DNA from: Cognatilysobacter bugurensis
GTDB lineage: Bacteria > Pseudomonadota > Gammaproteobacteria > Xanthomonadales > Xanthomonadaceae
Assembly: GCF_014652095.1 (NCBI RefSeq)
Contig: NZ_BMYD01000005.1
Location: forward strand, 62,001-126,000
Length of the DNA stretch: 64,000 nt
Reading direction: 5' to 3'
The notes under the pieces were generated by a model. That model was not told where the DNA came from. It did no database searches and was given only the letters and a program-made list of their open reading frames with translations. Both the position numbers and the translations under genes were made by a program. Below are positions 63,437 through 64,000 of the stretch, in pieces; the stretch's first letter is position 1; each line of letters opens with the position of its first letter.

Positions 63437-64000
63437 TGCGTCTCCTTTCCCGCGTGCTGCGACACGGGCCAGTGTTCCAGGTTGGTCTTGATCAGGGCAG
63501 CGAGCTCGGCCGCGTCGCTGCGCGACTTGACCAGGCGGCGTAGCACGACGCGGCTGTCAGGCAGCGGCGCGTCCTGCGCGGAAAAGATGATCACCGGCGT
63601 CGGCGGCCGCGCTGCGCCGAGCTCGGGCAGCAGTTCCGCGCCGTCGCCGTCGGGCAGCATGAGGTCAAGGATCACGAGGTCGTGGTGCCGCTGGGCGAGC
63701 TCGCGCCGCGCCTGCGCGAGGTCGGCGGCGCTGTGCAGCGTCAGCGCCTCGCCGGCGAGCAGGGTGCGCACGAGCTCGCGCAGGTCCGCGTCGTCCTCGA
63801 CGTGCAGCACGTCCGGCCGTGCACGCGCGCCGTGCAGGCACGCGCGCACCGCGGCGGCGACCCGCTCGGGGTCGAGCGGCTTGGCGAGCCAGTCGACGAC
63901 GCCGACCGTGCCGCCGCGCAGCCCACCGCGGCCGCCGGCCGGCGGTTGCACGCCGAGCAGCAGCACCGGCAGGTGGCGGTAGCGCGACTGTGCGCGAAGC
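63433..64000 (-). CDS. Multi-receiver signalling protein, partial (5' end beyond the window)
   Basis: The reading frame stays open to the right edge, so the N-terminal part is missing. The visible 189 residues hold the end of one REC domain (RYRHLPVLLLGV... VVDWLAKPLDPERVAAAVRACL, with its conserved Lys) and a second complete REC domain (about 60-175 of the visible part): VEDDADLRELVRTLL, the phospho-Asp in VILDLMLPDGDGAEL, Ser in VIIFSAQD and Lys in LRRLVKSRSD. Two adjacent receivers at a C-terminus are typical of hybrid histidine kinases, so a sensor kinase lies probably beyond the window. It is the first visible gene of the exopolysaccharide-like module and overlaps the next start. Confidence 0.85.
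   Translation of the reverse strand, partial: LRAQSRYRHLPVLLLGVQPPAGGRGGLRGGTVGVVDWLAKPLDPERVAAAVRACLHGARARPDVLHVEDDADLRELVRTLLAGEALTLHSAADLAQARRELAQRHHDLVILDLMLPDGDGAELLPELGAARPPTPVIIFSAQDAPLPDSRVVLRRLVKSRSDAAELAALIKTNLEHWPVSQHAGKETQ

Overview
The window looks like chromosomal DNA from a very GC-rich (roughly 70%) gammaproteobacterium, most likely of the Lysobacterales/Xanthomonadales type. This is inferred from gene content (a fused indolepyruvate oxidoreductase of about 1,230 residues, a monomeric NADP-isocitrate dehydrogenase, DUF938, an I78-family inhibitor, egtBD and an mla operon that includes mlaA) and from codon use. No rRNA marker is present, so the placement is tentative. I found no tRNA, rRNA, CRISPR array, insertion sequence, integrase or phage gene. 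Genes are densely packed, often with ATGA-type overlaps, on both strands.

Layout. 0-8 kb: an AIM24-like protein, the YgeA-type racemase, an M28 peptidase, a rhomboid protease and a TerC/Alx-type transporter preceded by a yybP-ykoY manganese riboswitch; then rlmI and a DUF421 membrane protein. 8-16.5 kb: rmuC, the complete phospholipid-transport operon mlaF-E-D-C-B-A (minus strand), a 7TM protein with a degenerate GGDEF domain and a glycine-zipper protein. 16.6-23.6 kb: folE and an ergothioneine locus (egtB-egtD-thioredoxin-reductase-like flavoprotein, with a divergent PLP enzyme), a small unknown protein and an MFS exporter. 23.7-33.3 kb: topoisomerase IB, a small Cys-rich protein, an ion channel, an I78 inhibitor, an MrfA/MrfB-like helicase-nuclease pair, a 2H-phosphoesterase-like protein, DUF938, an L,D-transpeptidase-like protein and an A/T-richer small exported protein closed by a strong terminator.

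33.4-49 kb: fused indolepyruvate ferredoxin oxidoreductase, a TPR protein, a NatAB-like ABC exporter, a TAP-like hydrolase lipoprotein, ferredoxin-NADP reductase, a YadGH-like ABC exporter and an RND efflux permease with its adaptor. 49-59 kb: tatD and hrpB (divergent), a small membrane protein, a REC-histidine kinase, rluE, an exported methyltransferase-like lipoprotein, a 70-residue unknown and monomeric icd. 59-64 kb: a minus-strand operon of a multi-receiver signalling protein (cut by the window end), a single-domain response regulator, a YaiO-like outer-membrane barrel with TPRs, a HEAT-repeat membrane protein and a BcsA-like GT2 synthase. I read this last unit as a regulated exopolysaccharide synthesis and secretion module.

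Most interesting: the flavoprotein translationally coupled to egtBD, which keeps a CxxC but has a degenerate nucleotide-binding loop; the exopolysaccharide module at the right edge; the manganese riboswitch with a competing 9-bp stem; and a recurrent arrangement of a -10 box placed six bases before the ATG, which suggests leaderless transcripts.
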